A stretch of DNA of 64,000 bases. Origin: Streptococcus respiraculi. Its GTDB lineage: Bacteria > Bacillota > Bacilli > Lactobacillales > Streptococcaceae. The stretch spans positions 956,001-1,020,000 of the forward strand of contig NZ_CP022680.1 in the NCBI RefSeq assembly GCF_003595525.1, read 5' to 3'. This document shows, piece by piece, positions 9,201 to 18,236 of the stretch. Within the stretch, counting starts at the first letter, position 1. The number at the start of each line of letters is the position of its first letter. Under the pieces are notes generated by a model. It saw nothing but the letters and a program-made list of their open reading frames with translations, was not told the DNA's origin and made no database searches. The translations under genes were made by a program, and so were the position numbers.

Positions 9201-9232
9201 ACCCCAATGAGCCTTGCTTGTTGGGGTATTCT
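9201..9232 (+). terminator. Terminator after LysM gene
   Basis: Stem ACCCCAA / TTGGGGT followed by a short T-rich stretch. Confidence 0.6.
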
Positions 9233-9268
9233 TGTGATTTGTAGAACACTAGACCTACTCGTAAAGTA

Positions 9269-9277
9269 TGGTATAAT
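9269..9277 (+). promoter_or_regulatory. Extended -10 promoter of ftsK, seven bases from the start codon
   Basis: TGG-TATAAT ends at 9277 and the ftsK ATG is at 9284. Transcription would start at or next to the A of the ATG, and no Shine-Dalgarno sequence is present. Confidence 0.65.
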
Positions 9278-9283
9278 AGAAGC

Positions 9284-11638
9284 ATGGCAAAACAAAAAAC
9301 GACAAAAAAGGGGCGTGCAACTAGACGTCCGACAAAGGCTGAATTGGCCCAACAAGAAAAAATAAAATCCCTCTTATTCCGCTTTTTGGTGGTTGTTTTT
9401 CTCCTTTTTGCAGCAAGCAAGTTAGGAGTATTTGGGGTGACTGCCTATAATCTCTTCCGTCTATTGGTCGGAAGTGCGGCTTATGTGTTCATTGGAGCTC
9501 TGCTCATTTATACAATATTTTCGAAAATAATAAGGCAACGTGAAGGGATGATTTCTGGATTCTGGCTTGTGTTTGCGGGAATTTTGCTGGAATATCAAGC
9601 CTATTTTGGTTTGAGCTACAAGGGAAAAGACTTGCTCAACCACACCTTCAAACTAGCCTTATCTGACCTTTCAGCCTTTCGGGTGAAAGAATTTTTGGGC
9701 GGCGGTCTTATTGGTGGTGGTCTCTACCTACCTGTTTCTTTTTTATTTGCAGCAATTGGTACCTTCTTTATCGGGGTCCTACTCATTCTCTTTGGGCTAT
9801 TTTTCATGAGTCCTTGGTCTGTCTATGATGTCGCAGACGGGCTTGCTCTTCTACGCGAAAAATCTCAAGAGCGCGCAGCCATTCGTACAGAAAAACGGGC
9901 GGAAAAAGCAGCAGAAAAAGAAAGACTCAAGGCCGAGGAAGAAGCAAGACGCTTGGAAGAAGCTACTCAAGAACTTGAAGACGAGCAAGAAGAAGCAATA
10001 GCTCTTTCTCAAGTAGAGTATCCGATGGTTGATTTGGAAACGGGAGAAATACTGGACGAGGAAGAGCGTGAAATCCCAATTCTAACAGAAGAGCGTGAAC
10101 CTTTCTTTGAGGAAGAAGAGTTTCCTGTATTACTGGCTGAAGATGAGGTAGAAGAGCAGGAAGTAGCAGATGATGTGACAGAGGACATCGCCCTTGACTT
10201 TAAACCTAAAGCCAAGCTGGCCTATAAGCTACCATCGATTGATCTCTTTGCTCCAATCAAGGTCAAAAGTCAGGCAAATGAGAAGAAAATTGTCCGTCAA
10301 AATATCAAGGTCTTGGAAGATACCTTTGCTAGCTTTGGCATTAAGGTGGTGGTTGAGCGGGCTGAAATTGGACCGTCTGTGACCAAGTATGAGGTCAAGC
10401 CAGCAGTTGGTGTGCGGGTCAATCGGATTTCCAATCTAGCAGATGACTTGGCCCTTGCCCTTGCAGCCAAAGATGTCCGAATTGAAGCGCCGATTCCAGG
10501 AAAATCCTTGGTCGGTATTGAAGTTCCCAATTCGGAAGTAGCCATGGTGCCGTTTAGAGAATTATGGGAACAGGCTAAGACATCGCCAACCAAGCTTCTA
10601 GATATTCCTCTTGGTAAGGCAGTGAATGGTTCTGTACGCTCCTTTGACCTAGCCCGTATGCCCCATTTATTGGTAGCAGGCTCAACTGGTTCAGGGAAGT
10701 CTGTTGCAGTGAATGGTATCATTGCCTCTATTTTGATGAAGGCTGGGCCAGACCAAGTTAAATTTATGATGATCGACCCTAAAATGGTCGAATTGTCTGT
10801 CTATAATGACATTCCGCACCTTCTGATTCCCGTTGTGACCAATCCTCGTAAAGCTGCGCGAGCTCTGCAAAAAGTTGTGGATGAAATGGAAAAACGCTAC
10901 GAGCTCTTTAGTCATGTGGGGGTGCGTAACCTGGAAGGTTACAATACCAAGGTGGCAGATTTTAACCGTAGTTCAGAAGAAAAACAGATTCCACTGCCCC
11001 TCATTGTGGTGATTGTCGATGAGTTGGCGGACCTGATGATGGTAGCCAGTAAGGAAGTGGAAGATGCCATTATTCGCTTGGGACAAAAGGCACGGGCAGC
11101 GGGTATTCACATGATTCTTGCGACCCAACGTCCGTCTGTTGATGTTATTTCTGGTTTGATTAAGGCCAACGTGCCGTCTCGGATTGCTTTTGCGGTTTCA
11201 AGCGGAACAGATAGTCGAACGATTTTAGATGAAAATGGTGCTGAAAAACTATTGGGACGTGGAGACATGCTCTTTAAACCGATTGATGAAAATCACCCGG
11301 TCCGTCTGCAAGGTTCCTTTATCTCTGATGATGATGTTGAAGCAATTGTCAGCTTTATTAAGAATCAAGCCGAGGCAGAATATGATGAATCCTTTGATCC
11401 TGGCGAAGTAACAGAGGGCGACGTTGAAAGTGGAGCAGGCGATAGCGGTGGAGATCCGCTCTTTGAGCAAGCCAGATCCCTTGTCGTTGAAACGCAAAAA
11501 GCCAGCGCATCGATGATTCAGCGCCGTTTATCTGTTGGTTTTAACCGAGCAACTCGTTTAATGGAAGAATTGGAAGCAGCAGGTGTCATTGGTCCTGCTG
11601 AAGGGACAAAACCAAGAAAGGTATTGGAAAGTCAATGA
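9284..11638 (+). CDS. ftsK: DNA translocase FtsK/SpoIIIE
   Basis: A 784-residue septal DNA pump that clears chromosome ends at division. Four or five membrane helices span about residues 25-180, followed by an acidic, charged linker (about 195-310). The motor has Walker A GSTGSGKS near residue 466 and Walker [12 protein letters not shown] near 577. The carboxy-terminal winged-helix gamma domain ([24 protein letters not shown], about 745-770) reads chromosome polarity signals. The start [10 protein letters not shown] fits streptococcal orthologues. The stop overlaps the next gene. Confidence 0.96.
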   Translation: MAKQKTTKKGRATRRPTKAELAQQEKIKSLLFRFLVVVFLLFAASKLGVFGVTAYNLFRLLVGSAAYVFIGALLIYTIFSKIIRQREGMISGFWLVFAGILLEYQAYFGLSYKGKDLLNHTFKLALSDLSAFRVKEFLGGGLIGGGLYLPVSFLFAAIGTFFIGVLLILFGLFFMSPWSVYDVADGLALLREKSQERAAIRTEKRAEKAAEKERLKAEEEARRLEEATQELEDEQEEAIALSQVEYPMVDLETGEILDEEEREIPILTEEREPFFEEEEFPVLLAEDEVEEQEVADDVTEDIALDFKPKAKLAYKLPSIDLFAPIKVKSQANEKKIVRQNIKVLEDTFASFGIKVVVERAEIGPSVTKYEVKPAVGVRVNRISNLADDLALALAAKDVRIEAPIPGKSLVGIEVPNSEVAMVPFRELWEQAKTSPTKLLDIPLGKAVNGSVRSFDLARMPHLLVAGSTGSGKSVAVNGIIASILMKAGPDQVKFMMIDPKMVELSVYNDIPHLLIPVVTNPRKAARALQKVVDEMEKRYELFSHVGVRNLEGYNTKVADFNRSSEEKQIPLPLIVVIVDELADLMMVASKEVEDAIIRLGQKARAAGIHMILATQRPSVDVISGLIKANVPSRIAFAVSSGTDSRTILDENGAEKLLGRGDMLFKPIDENHPVRLQGSFISDDDVEAIVSFIKNQAEAEYDESFDPGEVTEGDVESGAGDSGGDPLFEQARSLVVETQKASASMIQRRLSVGFNRATRLMEELEAAGVIGPAEGTKPRKVLESQ

Positions 11639-12024
11639 TGAAGTTGGATACCGTACATCACATTGCTATTATTGGCAGTGATTATCAGAAAACCAAGGAA
11701 TTTTATATCGACAAACTCGGATTTGAGCAGTTGGATGAGCATGTTCGTCCAGAAAAGCGGGATATCCTCTTTAACGTCCGCAAAGGAAATCTGGTTCTGG
11801 AAATTTTTATCAAGCCAGATGCGCCCCGAAGACCTGCCATGCCGCAACCAGAACATACAGGCTTACGCCACCTCGCCTTCAAAGTCGCAGACGTAGAAAG
11901 CTGTTTAAAAGAATTTGACCTACTAAACATCCCCCACGAACCCTTGCGCTATGACGACTATGGCGGACGCAAAATGGCCTTCTTCTTTGATCCTGACGGA
12001 CTACCATTGGAAATACATGAATGA
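11635..12024 (+). CDS. VOC/glyoxalase-family protein
   Basis: A 129-residue single vicinal-oxygen-chelate domain with the two beta-alpha-beta-beta-beta halves: [24 protein letters not shown] and [15 protein letters not shown]. Candidate metal ligands are His8/9, Glu56 (LVLEIF), His77 (RHLAF) and Glu near the end (PLEIHE). It resembles the YaeR/lactoylglutathione-lyase-like group; the substrate is unknown. The start overlaps the ftsK stop (ATGATG; the second ATG is an equal choice), so it is translated in the ftsK operon. Confidence 0.8.
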   Translation: MMKLDTVHHIAIIGSDYQKTKEFYIDKLGFEQLDEHVRPEKRDILFNVRKGNLVLEIFIKPDAPRRPAMPQPEHTGLRHLAFKVADVESCLKEFDLLNIPHEPLRYDDYGGRKMAFFFDPDGLPLEIHE

Positions 12025-12143
12025 AAAAACAGCCCAGTAGGCTGTTTCAGAACGTAGACAAACCCTATTAGAGATAGAAAAAAATTTTATCTTTGGGGTT
12101 GATTACCATATAACAGAAACTCTTAGAAATGCTGATATTGAAC

Positions 12144-12444
12144 GACTCCCTGTCAAGTAGACAGTCAAATAATGAAAGATACTAAGCAACCTGATTCCTG
12201 AATTCCAAAGGAGTCAGGTTGTTTAGTTTCGCTTGATAGCATTGTGTATTGTAAAACTGGATTGTTTGATTATCGACCTGATATTGTTTACTAAGTTGGG
12301 TAAGCGACTGTTCTTGGTTAAGTAATAAGCAAACAATTTCTAACTTTTCTTCTACTGATTTTGGACTTCTTTTGGACATAGGAAAACTCCCCTTATAGTG
12401 TCTAGTGAATGTTGGTTTTTTCACTGTCTACTATATGGGGAGTA
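12144..12444 (-). mobile_element. Internally deleted IS3-family element
   Basis: Ends read gactccctgtcaagtagaca on the left and, inverted, tactccccatatagtagaca on the right, giving imperfect terminal inverted repeats around a 300-base unit. It contains only the two ends of an IS3-type transposase gene. The right end carries an extra palindrome (12384-12449) also found alone at 15548-15614. Confidence 0.65.
12182..12379 (-). pseudogene. IS3-family transposase relic (OrfA start fused to OrfB end)
   Basis: A 65-codon frame starting MSKRSPKSVEEKLEIV, with the helix-turn-helix (LTQLSKQYQVDNQTI) of an IS3-type OrfA. It then runs directly into YNTQCYQAKLNNLTPLEFRNQ, which is the usual last 20-odd residues of the OrfB integrase. 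The whole DDE catalytic core is gone, so the product cannot transpose. The join looks like a single internal deletion that kept the frame. Confidence 0.65.
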
Positions 12445-12512
12445 TATCATATAGCGGTATTTCTAAGAGTTTTTTTATTTCTCAAGTAAAAGAAAAAAGA
12501 TTGAAGAAAACG

Positions 12513-12810
12513 TTTTTTTGAGATACTTTTCTTAGGTGGTGTGGACGGTAGCGACTTCTTGCGGAGTAAAATAATCCAGTGGATTATTTTAGCCCGAGCC
12601 CAGAAACAAAAGAGCGAGGATAATCCAGTGGATTATTTTAGCCCGAGCCCAGAAACAAAAGAGCGAGGATAATCTAGTGGATTATTTTAGCCCAAGCCTA
12701 GAAACAAAAGAGCGAGGATAATCGATTTAAACAAAATCACGATTGAGTCCCACTCCCTACTTTTACCACAGCGAAAGTAGCTGATGAGGCTCGCTCCGCT
12801 CGCGAAAATC
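12513..12810. repeat. Interspersed repeat, copy 1 (with internal tandem array)
   Basis: Nearly the same sequence occurs at 60605-60788: tttgagatacttttcttagg, then gtagccc-type 49-base units, then aatcacgattgagtcccact, accacagcgaaa and gatgaggctcgctc. This copy has three 49-base units and the other has one. No coding potential is seen. It fills the gap between the IS relic and the DUF3397 gene. Confidence 0.7.
12571..12717. repeat. Three tandem 49-bp repeats
   Basis: Units begin at 12571, 12620 and 12669, each with the palindrome AATCCAGTGGATT (third unit AATCTAGTGGATT) followed by agcccgagcc and agagcgagg. The third unit has diverged slightly. It is a length-variable (VNTR-like) array. Confidence 0.85.
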
Positions 12811-12838
12811 AACTATTCAGAACGTTCTTAGAGTCTGC

Positions 12839-13195
12839 TTAACTCTTTATCGTGAAAATGGCAATAACAAGAGCCAGATACATGAAGAAGGTCAGAATAA
12901 AGCCTGCCCGCCAAAAAAATTTGAAAAAGCGGTGATACGAAAAGTTACGTTTTTTCATCAAAAAATAACAGACAATTGCCAGAGAAAGCAAGGACAAGGC
13001 GAGAATCAGATGTGGCAATAGACTGTGATAATAAGCTTTGTCTGAAATGAGGTAAAATTCAAAAGCAAGGATAGGGAAGGCGATGTCGGCAAAATTCCAC
13101 CCTTTTTTTTGTAAACGAAATAGTTTCACAACCGTAATCGAAACAACCAAGGAAAGAACAAGAAGTAGAACTGATGCAAATTTCAAAAATATCAT
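12839..13195 (-). CDS. DUF3397-like membrane protein
   Basis: A 118-residue protein with four hydrophobic segments (FASVLLLVLSLVVSITVV, FADIAFPILAFEFYLI, LILALSLLSLAIVCYFL, AGFILTFFMYLALVIAIF), matching the small DUF3397 membrane family found next to rplK in streptococci. The function is unknown. It is transcribed divergently from rplK, and its 3' end borders the repeat region. Confidence 0.7.
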   Translation of the reverse strand: MIFLKFASVLLLVLSLVVSITVVKLFRLQKKGWNFADIAFPILAFEFYLISDKAYYHSLLPHLILALSLLSLAIVCYFLMKKRNFSYHRFFKFFWRAGFILTFFMYLALVIAIFTIKS

Positions 13196-13238
13196 AGCTT
13201 TATTCTATAAAAAAAGTGAGAAAAAGTAAACATAAAGC

Positions 13239-13266
13239 TTGATTTTTTATTAAAATACTGTATAAT
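13239..13266 (+). promoter_or_regulatory. Promoter of rplK-rplA
   Basis: -35 TTGATT (13239-13244), 16-base spacer, -10 TATAAT (13261-13266). A perfect hairpin TATGTGA-aaa-TCACATA (13274-13290) follows at the start of the leader. Confidence 0.7.
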
Positions 13267-13293
13267 GAGAAGGTATGTGAAAATCACATATTT

Positions 13294-13330
13294 GTGGGAG
13301 GTAAAAATCTCTAATTACCGTAAAAACCAC
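13294..13330 (+). promoter_or_regulatory. Putative ribosomal protein L1 binding site in rplK leader
   Basis: GTGGGAG, then a hairpin GGTAA/TTACC, then GTAAAAACCAC, so that GTGG pairs with CCAC. This is the layout of L1-binding sites that mimic the 23S rRNA L1 stalk. A second copy of the same layout lies before rplA. Confidence 0.55.
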
Positions 13331-13347
13331 AATAGGAGGATTTAAAG

Positions 13348-13773
13348 ATGGCTAAAAAAGTCGAAAAACTTGTAAAACTTCAAATTCCTGCAGGTAAAGC
13401 TACTCCAGCTCCACCAGTCGGACCAGCACTTGGTCAAGCAGGGATCAATATCATGGGATTCACTAAGGAATTTAACGCTCGTACAGCTGACCAAGCTGGT
13501 ATGATTATCCCAGTTGTAATCTCAGTATACGAAGATAAATCATTTGATTTCATCTGTAAAACACCACCAGCTGCTGTTCTTTTGAAAAAAGCTGCAGGTG
13601 TTGAAAAAGGTTCAGGCACACCAAACAAAACAAAAGTTGCAACAGTTACTCGTGCGCAAGTACAAGAAATTGCTGAAACTAAAATGCCAGATTTGAACGC
13701 TGCAAACCTTGAGTCTGCAATGCGTATGATCGAAGGTACTGCTCGTTCTATGGGATTCACTGTTGTTGACTAA
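13348..13773 (+). CDS. rplK: 50S ribosomal protein L11
   Basis: A 141-residue L11 with the usual start ([29 protein letters not shown]) and the rRNA-binding carboxy domain (GTARSMGF). It forms the GTPase-associated centre of the large subunit. Strong RBS (taggagga). Codon use is visibly that of a highly expressed gene. Followed by rplA after 95 bases. Confidence 0.98.
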   Translation: MAKKVEKLVKLQIPAGKATPAPPVGPALGQAGINIMGFTKEFNARTADQAGMIIPVVISVYEDKSFDFICKTPPAAVLLKKAAGVEKGSGTPNKTKVATVTRAQVQEIAETKMPDLNAANLESAMRMIEGTARSMGFTVVD

Positions 13774-13822
13774 TCAATAACGACCCACAACCCGCAAGAC
13801 TTCATCATTTCAGATGAGTGAC

Positions 13823-13849
13823 GTGGGAGATGAAAATCGATATGACCAC
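13823..13849 (+). promoter_or_regulatory. Second putative L1 binding site, rplK-rplA intergenic
   Basis: GTGGGAGATG ... TATGACCAC repeats the GTGG-GAG ... CCAC layout seen in the rplK leader, 20 bases before the rplA start. Confidence 0.5.
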
Positions 13850-13868
13850 ATTACAAGGAGAATAAAAA

Positions 13869-14558
13869 ATGGCTAAAAAAAGCAAACAAATGCGTGCTGC
13901 ACTTGAAAAAATCGACAGCACAAAAGCTTACAGCGTAGAAGAAGCTGTGGCTCTTGCACAAGAAACTAACTTTGCAAAATTCGATGCAACTGTAGAAGTT
14001 GCTTACAACTTGAACATTGACGTTCGTAAAGCAGATCAACAAATCCGTGGTGCAATGGTATTGCCAAACGGAACTGGTAAAACTTCACGCGTATTGGTGT
14101 TTGCACGTGGTGCAAAAGCTGAAGAAGCAAAAGCTGCTGGTGCAGACTTCGTTGGTGAAGATGACCTTGTTGCAAAAATCAACGGTGGTTGGTTAGATTT
14201 CGATGTTGTAATTGCAACACCTGATATGATGGCACTTGTTGGACGTCTTGGACGTGTCCTTGGACCACGTAACTTGATGCCAAACCCTAAAACTGGTACT
14301 GTAACAATGGATGTTGCAAAAGCAGTTGAAGAGTCTAAAGGTGGTAAAATCACTTACCGTGCTGATAAAGCAGGTATCGTACAAGCTATCATCGGTAAAG
14401 TATCATTCAACGCTGAACAATTGGTTGGAAACTTCAAAGCTTTCCACGATACAATTGTTAAAGCAAAACCAGCTACAGCAAAAGGAACATACATCACAAG
14501 CTTGACTATCACAACTACTCAAGGTGTGGGTATCAAGGTTGATCCAAATTCATTGTAA
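13869..14558 (+). CDS. rplA: 50S ribosomal protein L1
   Basis: A 229-residue L1, full length, with the signatures [46 protein letters not shown] and the rRNA-binding end [14 protein letters not shown]1 builds the mobile L1 stalk of the ribosome and commonly represses its own operon by binding a stalk-like site in the mRNA, for which two candidates lie upstream. RBS aaggag. A terminator follows. Confidence 0.98.
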   Translation: MAKKSKQMRAALEKIDSTKAYSVEEAVALAQETNFAKFDATVEVAYNLNIDVRKADQQIRGAMVLPNGTGKTSRVLVFARGAKAEEAKAAGADFVGEDDLVAKINGGWLDFDVVIATPDMMALVGRLGRVLGPRNLMPNPKTGTVTMDVAKAVEESKGGKITYRADKAGIVQAIIGKVSFNAEQLVGNFKAFHDTIVKAKPATAKGTYITSLTITTTQGVGIKVDPNSL

Positions 14559-14564
14559 TAAACA

Positions 14565-14594
14565 AAAAGTCTTATCGCTCGATAAGGCTTTTCT
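14565..14594 (+). terminator. Terminator after rplA
   Basis: Stem aaaagtcttatc / gataaggctttt (one wobble pair) with T tail. Confidence 0.8.
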
Positions 14595-14628
14595 TGTATG
14601 TGAAAATCCGTGAGCAAATTTCAAATCA

Positions 14629-14655
14629 TTGACATTTTTCCTGAAATTTTATAAG
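14629..14655 (+). promoter_or_regulatory. Possible promoter of the YghU-like gene
   Basis: TTGACA at 14629-14634 with TATAAG at 14650-14655 (15-base spacer, slightly short). Confidence 0.45.
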
Positions 14656-14689
14656 GTAAATAAGAAGAAAATGAAAGGAAGTAGGAATA

Positions 14690-15478
14690 ATGACAGATTA
14701 TGTAAAACCTCCAGTATGGTCTTGGGAAGATGAAAATGATAGCCGCAGTGGCAACCGTCCGACAGCTGGCAGCCGTTTTGAGCAGACTTTGCCGCGAGGA
14801 GAACATCCTTTACAAGTTTATTCGCTCGGTACCCCTAATGGAATCAAGGTAGCGATTATGCTAGAAGAGTTGAGAGAAGCGGGTGTGGCAGAAGCAGGCT
14901 ACGACCTCTTTCTTATCAATATTGGCCAAGGTGATCAATTTGGGTCAGACTTTGTGTCTATCAATCCAAACTCCAAAATTCCTGCCTTGGTAGACCAATC
15001 TGGGAATAAAGATGTCAAGGTCTTTGAATCAGCGCATATTTTGCTCTATTTGGCTGAAAAGTATGGTAAATTCCTGCCACAAGATGCCGAGACAAAAACA
15101 GAGATGCTGAACTGGCTCTTTTGGCAAACAGGAGCTGCACCATTTGTTGGAGGTGGATTTGGGCATTTCTTCCATTATGCTCCAACTGCGCAGGAATATC
15201 CGATTAATCGCTATACAATGGAAACCAAACGCCAGTTGGATTTGCTGGATCAATTGTTGACGACACGATCTTATATCGCAGGAGAAGAGTATACCATTGC
15301 AGATATTGCCATCTGGTCTTGGTATGGGCGACTAGTAGAGGGGAGTCTCTATCCAGGTTCGGCAGTATTTTTAGATGTAGATTCCTACAAACACCTCAAA
15401 GCCTGGACTGAAAAAATTGCAACCCGACCAGCAGTACAAAGAGGGTTGGCAGTTGAATATAAGAGTATTGGGAAATAG
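14690..15478 (+). CDS. yghU: YghU-type glutathione S-transferase-like oxidoreductase
   Basis: A 262-residue GST-superfamily protein. Similarity to E. coli YghU extends over the whole length: the leader up to EHPLQVYSLGTPNGIKVAIMLEEL, the glutathione-binding NPNSKIPAL and FESAHILLYLAEK, and the helical domain with NWLFWQTGAAPFVGGGFGHFFHYAP and YTIADIAIWSW. YghU binds two glutathiones and has disulfide reductase activity. It is shorter than E. coli YghU by about 25 residues at the carboxy end. It is monocistronic with RBS aaaggaag. Confidence 0.9.
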   Translation: MTDYVKPPVWSWEDENDSRSGNRPTAGSRFEQTLPRGEHPLQVYSLGTPNGIKVAIMLEELREAGVAEAGYDLFLINIGQGDQFGSDFVSINPNSKIPALVDQSGNKDVKVFESAHILLYLAEKYGKFLPQDAETKTEMLNWLFWQTGAAPFVGGGFGHFFHYAPTAQEYPINRYTMETKRQLDLLDQLLTTRSYIAGEEYTIADIAIWSWYGRLVEGSLYPGSAVFLDVDSYKHLKAWTEKIATRPAVQRGLAVEYKSIGK

Positions 15479-15547
15479 TCGTAACCGTAGTTTTGCAAGT
15501 CCTTATTACGAATTCTTCAAAGAATAAAAAAGAAATTGGGATTTTTG

Positions 15548-15614
15548 ATATACTCCCCTTATAGTAGACAGTGAAAAAAGCAAAAATTCACTAGACACTA
15601 TGAGGGGAGTATAT
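15548..15614. repeat. Solitary 67-bp palindrome related to the IS end at 12.4 kb
   Basis: ATATACTCCCC ... GGGGAGTATAT with internal arms tatagtagacagtg / cactagacacta. In inverted orientation it matches 12384-12449 almost base for base. There is no transposase around it. The rest of the 15479-15744 gap shows only a TATAAT (15707-15712) that may serve the next gene. Confidence 0.7.
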
Positions 15615-15744
15615 CCATTTTTCAGCTTTTTGTATTTCAGAAGTCAAGTTGATTGCAGAGGAGGTGATTTGGTAGGTTCTAGTTTTACAAGTTAGGCGTA
15701 AAAGGTTATAATAAGGAATTAGACAGATAGAAATAGATGAAAGA

Positions 15745-17391
15745 ATGAATATGACGGAAACGAAAACAACTAAACAGACACAGCAGCAGGCAAGTATGGT
15801 AAAGGGACTTGCGTGGTTGACCGCCGGAAATTTTATCAGCCGTTTGCTCGGGATTGCCTACATTATTCCATGGTATATGTGGATGGGCAGCCATCGGGCA
15901 GAGGCCAATGCTCTTTTTAACATGGGCTATCAAGTGTATGGGAATTTTTTGCTCATTTCAACAATTGGACTTCCCCCTGCGGTAGCGAAGCAGATTGCCA
16001 AGTATAATGTGCAGGGGCGTCAGGATATTTCCTACTACATAGTCAGAGAGTTTTTAAAACTCATGTTGATTCTAGGTGCTATTGTTGCAGGGGTGATGTT
16101 CATTTGCTCACCAACCTTGGCGGAGCTTTCAGGAGCGAAAGAGCAGTTAACGCCAGTCATGTATAGTCTGGTTCCACCACTCTTTATTTTCCCTGCTATG
16201 AGTATTATGCGCGGTTTTTTCCAAGGGCATCAAGATATGAAGCCCTATGCCATTAGCCAAATTGTTGAGCAGATTGTCCGTGTGATTTGGATTCTAGGAA
16301 CGACCTTTTATATCATGAATTTAGGGTCAGGTGATTACCTTTCGGCAGTGATTCAGTCGACCTTCGCTGCTTTTATTGGAATGATTGCAAGTGCTGGGGT
16401 ATTGATTTACACGCTTTATAAAGAAGGTTTTATTGAAAAAATCATGAAGGCCAAGCCTGCAGGCGATACAATTCATTTAAAAACGCTGATTCTAGAGACA
16501 ATGAAAGAAGCGATTCCTCTCATTATTTTAGGTTGTGCCATTCAGATTTTCCAGATGGTGGACCAGCTGACCTTTGTCAATACCCTTCTTCAGATTACCG
16601 ATTACACAAGAGAAGAATTGTTGGTGTTTTCAGCCTATATGACCTCTAATCCAAGTAAGATTACTATGTTGATTATTGGGATTTCTGTCTCAATTGCTGC
16701 TGTGGCGATTCCGATGGTGACAGAGCGTTTTGTACAAAAGGATATGAAAGGGACTGCGGATTTGATTGTCGACAATATCCAGCTCTTTTTCCTCTTGATT
16801 ATTCCAGCGATCGTAGGAGCAGTGGTTATCGCACGACCGCTCTATAGTGTCTTTTATGGTCCTGCCAAAGATCAAGCGATTTATCTCTTTATCATCAATC
16901 TTCTTTTAATTTTCATTCAAGGCTTGTATTCATTGGTGGGAGTACTGATTCAGGCAATTTTCCAGAACCGGAAAGCGATTTGGTATTTCTTCATCGGTTT
17001 AGGGGTAAAACTGGTTCTTCAATTCCCAGCCCTATATGTATTCCAAGTTTACGGTCCTCTAGTGTCGACTGCGGTTGGCTTGACCGTTTCGGTGGTTTTA
17101 TTTGACCGTCGAATCAATCAAGTCCTTCCAATTTCGCAAAGGCGCTTATGGAAAGATATTCGCAAGGTTCTGGTGATTTCCCTTATTATGGGAATAGGCG
17201 TTTGGCTGGTGGAAACAGGTCTTAGCTTGGTTATGCCTGCAACAGGTTATGTCTCCAGTGCGATTCACGTAGGGATTTCAGGACTTGTTGGTGTTCTGAT
17301 TTTTGGAAGTTTGACCTTGAAGACCCGTCAATTGGATAAATTGATTGGCAGTCGAGCAGTTCTCTTACGTAAAAAATTACATATTTCGTAG
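15745..17391 (+). CDS. ytgP: Lipid II flippase of the YtgP/MurJ type
   Basis: A 548-residue polytopic membrane protein of the MOP exporter superfamily. It has about 14 hydrophobic helices, beginning SMVKGLAWLTAGNFISRLLGIAYIIPWYMW, with the MurJ-type loops (MRGFFQGHQDM, QLFFLLIIPAIVGAVVIARPLY). S. pyogenes YtgP can replace E. coli MurJ, so this protein most likely flips lipid II for peptidoglycan synthesis. The RBS is poor; the ATG at 15745 and the one at 15751 (MTE) are both possible. A terminator follows. Confidence 0.88.
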   Translation: MNMTETKTTKQTQQQASMVKGLAWLTAGNFISRLLGIAYIIPWYMWMGSHRAEANALFNMGYQVYGNFLLISTIGLPPAVAKQIAKYNVQGRQDISYYIVREFLKLMLILGAIVAGVMFICSPTLAELSGAKEQLTPVMYSLVPPLFIFPAMSIMRGFFQGHQDMKPYAISQIVEQIVRVIWILGTTFYIMNLGSGDYLSAVIQSTFAAFIGMIASAGVLIYTLYKEGFIEKIMKAKPAGDTIHLKTLILETMKEAIPLIILGCAIQIFQMVDQLTFVNTLLQITDYTREELLVFSAYMTSNPSKITMLIIGISVSIAAVAIPMVTERFVQKDMKGTADLIVDNIQLFFLLIIPAIVGAVVIARPLYSVFYGPAKDQAIYLFIINLLLIFIQGLYSLVGVLIQAIFQNRKAIWYFFIGLGVKLVLQFPALYVFQVYGPLVSTAVGLTVSVVLFDRRINQVLPISQRRLWKDIRKVLVISLIMGIGVWLVETGLSLVMPATGYVSSAIHVGISGLVGVLIFGSLTLKTRQLDKLIGSRAVLLRKKLHIS

Positions 17392-17393
17392 AA

Positions 17394-17420
17394 GAGTCTC
17401 CTTCTGGAGATTTTTCTTTT
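17394..17420 (+). terminator. Terminator after the flippase gene
   Basis: Stem gtctcc / ggagat with a 4-base loop and a T-rich tail. Confidence 0.65.
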
Positions 17421-17457
17421 TTATCTGCCCATCAGACTATATAAAATAAAAATTTTA

Positions 17458-17466
17458 TGATAAAAT
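17458..17466 (+). promoter_or_regulatory. Extended -10 promoter of pyrH-frr
   Basis: TGA-TAAAAT 28 bases before the pyrH ATG. Confidence 0.5.
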
Positions 17467-17494
17467 GGTAAAGATAGAATAGAGGAGTAAGACG

Positions 17495-18226
17495 ATGAAA
17501 CCAAAATATGAACGTATTCTTATAAAGTTATCTGGAGAAGCTTTGGCTGGTGAACGTGGTGTGGGGATTGATATTCCTACGGTTCAAAAAATGGCGCAAG
17601 AAATTCAGGAAGTAGCGGCTTCAGGTGTTCAGATTGCTTTGGTAATCGGTGGTGGAAATCTTTGGCGTGGAGAGCCAGCAGCAGCAGCAGGTATGGACCG
17701 CGTTCAGGCTGACTATACAGGAATGCTTGGTACGGTGATGAACGCCCTGGTCATGGCAGATGCTCTTCAACAGTTCGGTGTGGATACACGTGTGCAGACA
17801 GCGATTGCCATGCAATCAGTCGCAGAGCCCTATATCCGTGGACGCGCCTTGCGCCATTTGGAAAAAGGAAGAATTGTGATTTTCGGTGCAGGAATTGGGT
17901 CTCCTTACTTTTCAACAGATACGACCGCAGCCCTTCGTGCCGCTGAGATTGAGGCAGATGCAATTTTAATGGCTAAAAATGGTGTGGATGGTGTCTATAA
18001 TGCAGATCCGAAGAAAGATGCGAATGCGGTGAAATTCAATGAGTTGACCCACCGTGAGGTCATCAGCCGTGGCTTGAAAATCATGGATGCGACTGCTTCT
18101 ACCTTGTCAATGGACAACGATATTGACCTTGTTGTCTTTAACATGAACGAGCCTGGTAATATCAAACGTGTTGTATTTGGAGAGCAAATCGGAACAACGG
18201 TTTCAAATAACAAAGAAGTAAAATAA
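17495..18226 (+). CDS. pyrH: Uridylate kinase (UMP kinase)
   Basis: A 243-residue hexameric UMP kinase of the amino-acid-kinase fold. It has [11 protein letters not shown] at the start, [10 protein letters not shown] for UMP/phosphate binding, the [19 protein letters not shown] region, and ATP-binding [12 protein letters not shown]. It makes UDP for nucleotide and wall precursor synthesis. RBS gaggag. frr follows 10 bases later, the usual pairing in Firmicutes. Confidence 0.97.
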   Translation: MKPKYERILIKLSGEALAGERGVGIDIPTVQKMAQEIQEVAASGVQIALVIGGGNLWRGEPAAAAGMDRVQADYTGMLGTVMNALVMADALQQFGVDTRVQTAIAMQSVAEPYIRGRALRHLEKGRIVIFGAGIGSPYFSTDTTAALRAAEIEADAILMAKNGVDGVYNADPKKDANAVKFNELTHREVISRGLKIMDATASTLSMDNDIDLVVFNMNEPGNIKRVVFGEQIGTTVSNNKEVK

Positions 18227-18236
18227 AGGAGATTTT

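Larger units (their letters stand above)
12110..12473. repeat. Inverted repeat interrupted by an IS relic
   Basis: ctcttagaaat at 12120-12130 is matched by atttctaagag at 12459-12469, followed by a T-run. Without the 300-base insert between them the two arms would form a terminator-like hairpin for the ftsK/VOC operon. Confidence 0.55.

Noticed and set aside
12513..12810. CRISPR array
   Set aside because: The 49-base units are directly adjacent with no unique spacers, and no cas genes occur in the window.
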